Assembly (NCBI RefSeq): GCF_002142215.1 | Contig: NZ_NAST01000005.1 | Coordinates: 1-64,000 of the forward strand | DNA from: Gilliamella sp. N-G2 | GTDB taxonomy: Bacteria > Pseudomonadota > Gammaproteobacteria > Enterobacterales > Orbaceae | Reading direction: 5' to 3' | DNA: 64,000 bases | Shown here: in pieces, positions 63,715 to 64,000 of the stretch | Numbering within the stretch: position 1 is the first letter of the stretch | Layout of the letters: each line of letters starts with the position of its first letter | The notes under the pieces: model-generated | What the model was told of the DNA's origin: nothing | Seen by the model: the letters and a program-made list of their open reading frames with translations, nothing else | The model's database searches: none | Translations under genes and position numbers: made by a program

Positions 63715-64000
63715 TTCATGTTAATAATCTCACTTTATCTTTTCATGATAATTGCATTTTAAATCAAATCAATTTTGCTATTAAACCACATGAAATCGTT
63801 GCAATTATTGGCGCATCGGGAGCAGGAAAATCGACTCTTTTACGTTGTTTAAATTTATTGGAAAAACCTCAAGCAGGTAATATCACTATTGATCACATGT
63901 CGTTTGATGTCAGTAAATCTAAACGAGATCAAATTGTTAAATTTCGTCAACAAACAGCGATGGTTTTTCAACAGTTTAATCTTTTCCCACAAAAGAATGC
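63711..64000 (+). CDS. Polar amino-acid ABC transporter ATPase, partial at right edge
   Basis: The first 96 codons are visible. Walker A is GASGAGKST and the Q-loop is MVFQQFNLFP; the signature motif and Walker B lie beyond the window end. The start overlaps the permease stop (ATGA). Same transporter as the preceding permease. Confidence 0.88.
   Translation, partial: MIHVNNLTLSFHDNCILNQINFAIKPHEIVAIIGASGAGKSTLLRCLNLLEKPQAGNITIDHMSFDVSKSKRDQIVKFRQQTAMVFQQFNLFPQKN

Noticed and set aside
1-64000. tRNA, rRNA, CRISPR, insertion sequence, prophage or attachment site
   Set aside because: Scanning intergenic regions by eye, I saw no tRNA cloverleaf with TTCGA-type T-loop, no regularly spaced repeats, no transposase or integrase frame. 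A tRNAscan or CRISPR search would settle it.

Overview
This window is a strongly AT-rich gammaproteobacterial chromosome segment. Its housekeeping gene order is enterobacterial: secM-secA-mutT, smpB divergent from ratA-ratB, relA-rlmD, yhcB-degQ-degS, and metJ divergent from metB. The base composition, the DciA-type helicase loader, and the mix of hexuronate, pectin, fructoside and citrate catabolism fit an insect-gut Orbaceae lineage such as Gilliamella. That assignment is an inference from gene content. No tRNA, rRNA, CRISPR array, prophage or insertion sequence was recognised.

Layout. (1) 246-8750: galacturonate and pectin-oligomer locus: exuR, then uxaC-uxaB-uxaA, a GPH-family symporter and a GH28 polygalacturonase without a signal peptide. 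(2) 9068-12513: a compact sugar operon of a CscB/LacY-type permease, a DUF2961 (GH172) glycosidase and a ScrR/Cra-type LacI regulator, which together point to a fructose-containing oligosaccharide. (3) 12543-19208: smpB/ratAB, zur with two half-size EamA proteins, DUF4177, mutT, secA, and a short divergent secM ending in GIRAGP plus four residues. (4) 19392-23672: a galactitol-type PTS with an RpiB/LacAB-family isomerase and a 6-phospho-3-hexuloisomerase, divergent from a DeoR regulator; the shared control region holds a perfect CRP palindrome between two inverted operator-like boxes. (5) 23755-39685: multicopper oxidase and DUF2946, a glycosyltransferase, folA, relA, rlmD, coaD, galT, galE, a histidine acid phosphatase, nfsA, trmB, prs, pth and DUF3597. 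(6) 40164-46663: glucuronate locus: uxuR-uxuA divergent from uxuB, a second uxaC and exuT, with a UxuR operator and a CRP site between them. (7) 46920-52548: dciA, zapG/yhcB, degQ, degS, rpmE, metJ and metB with four tandem met boxes. (8) 52631-61830: citrate fermentation: citS, an FAH-family enzyme, citCDEFX and the divergent two-component system citAB. (9) 61991-64000: a glutathionyl-hydroquinone reductase and a polar amino-acid ABC permease plus ATPase; the ATPase runs off the right edge.

How the parts work together. Both hexuronate loci lead to 2-keto-3-deoxygluconate. The enzymes that process it further (KdgK and Eda) are not here. GH28 and the GPH symporter suggest that oligogalacturonides are imported and trimmed inside the cell. 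The citrate locus has transporter, ligase, lyase, CitX and sensor, but no citG and no Na+-pumping oxaloacetate decarboxylase. An FAH-family protein between citS and citC is the candidate replacement decarboxylase. Recurrent CRP-type palindromes suggest that several catabolic operons are under carbon-catabolite control.

Most unusual items: the degenerate SecM arrest peptide, the fructoside operon with an intracellular GH172 enzyme, the PTS/RpiB/hexuloisomerase locus of unknown substrate, and the FAH protein embedded in the citrate lyase operon.
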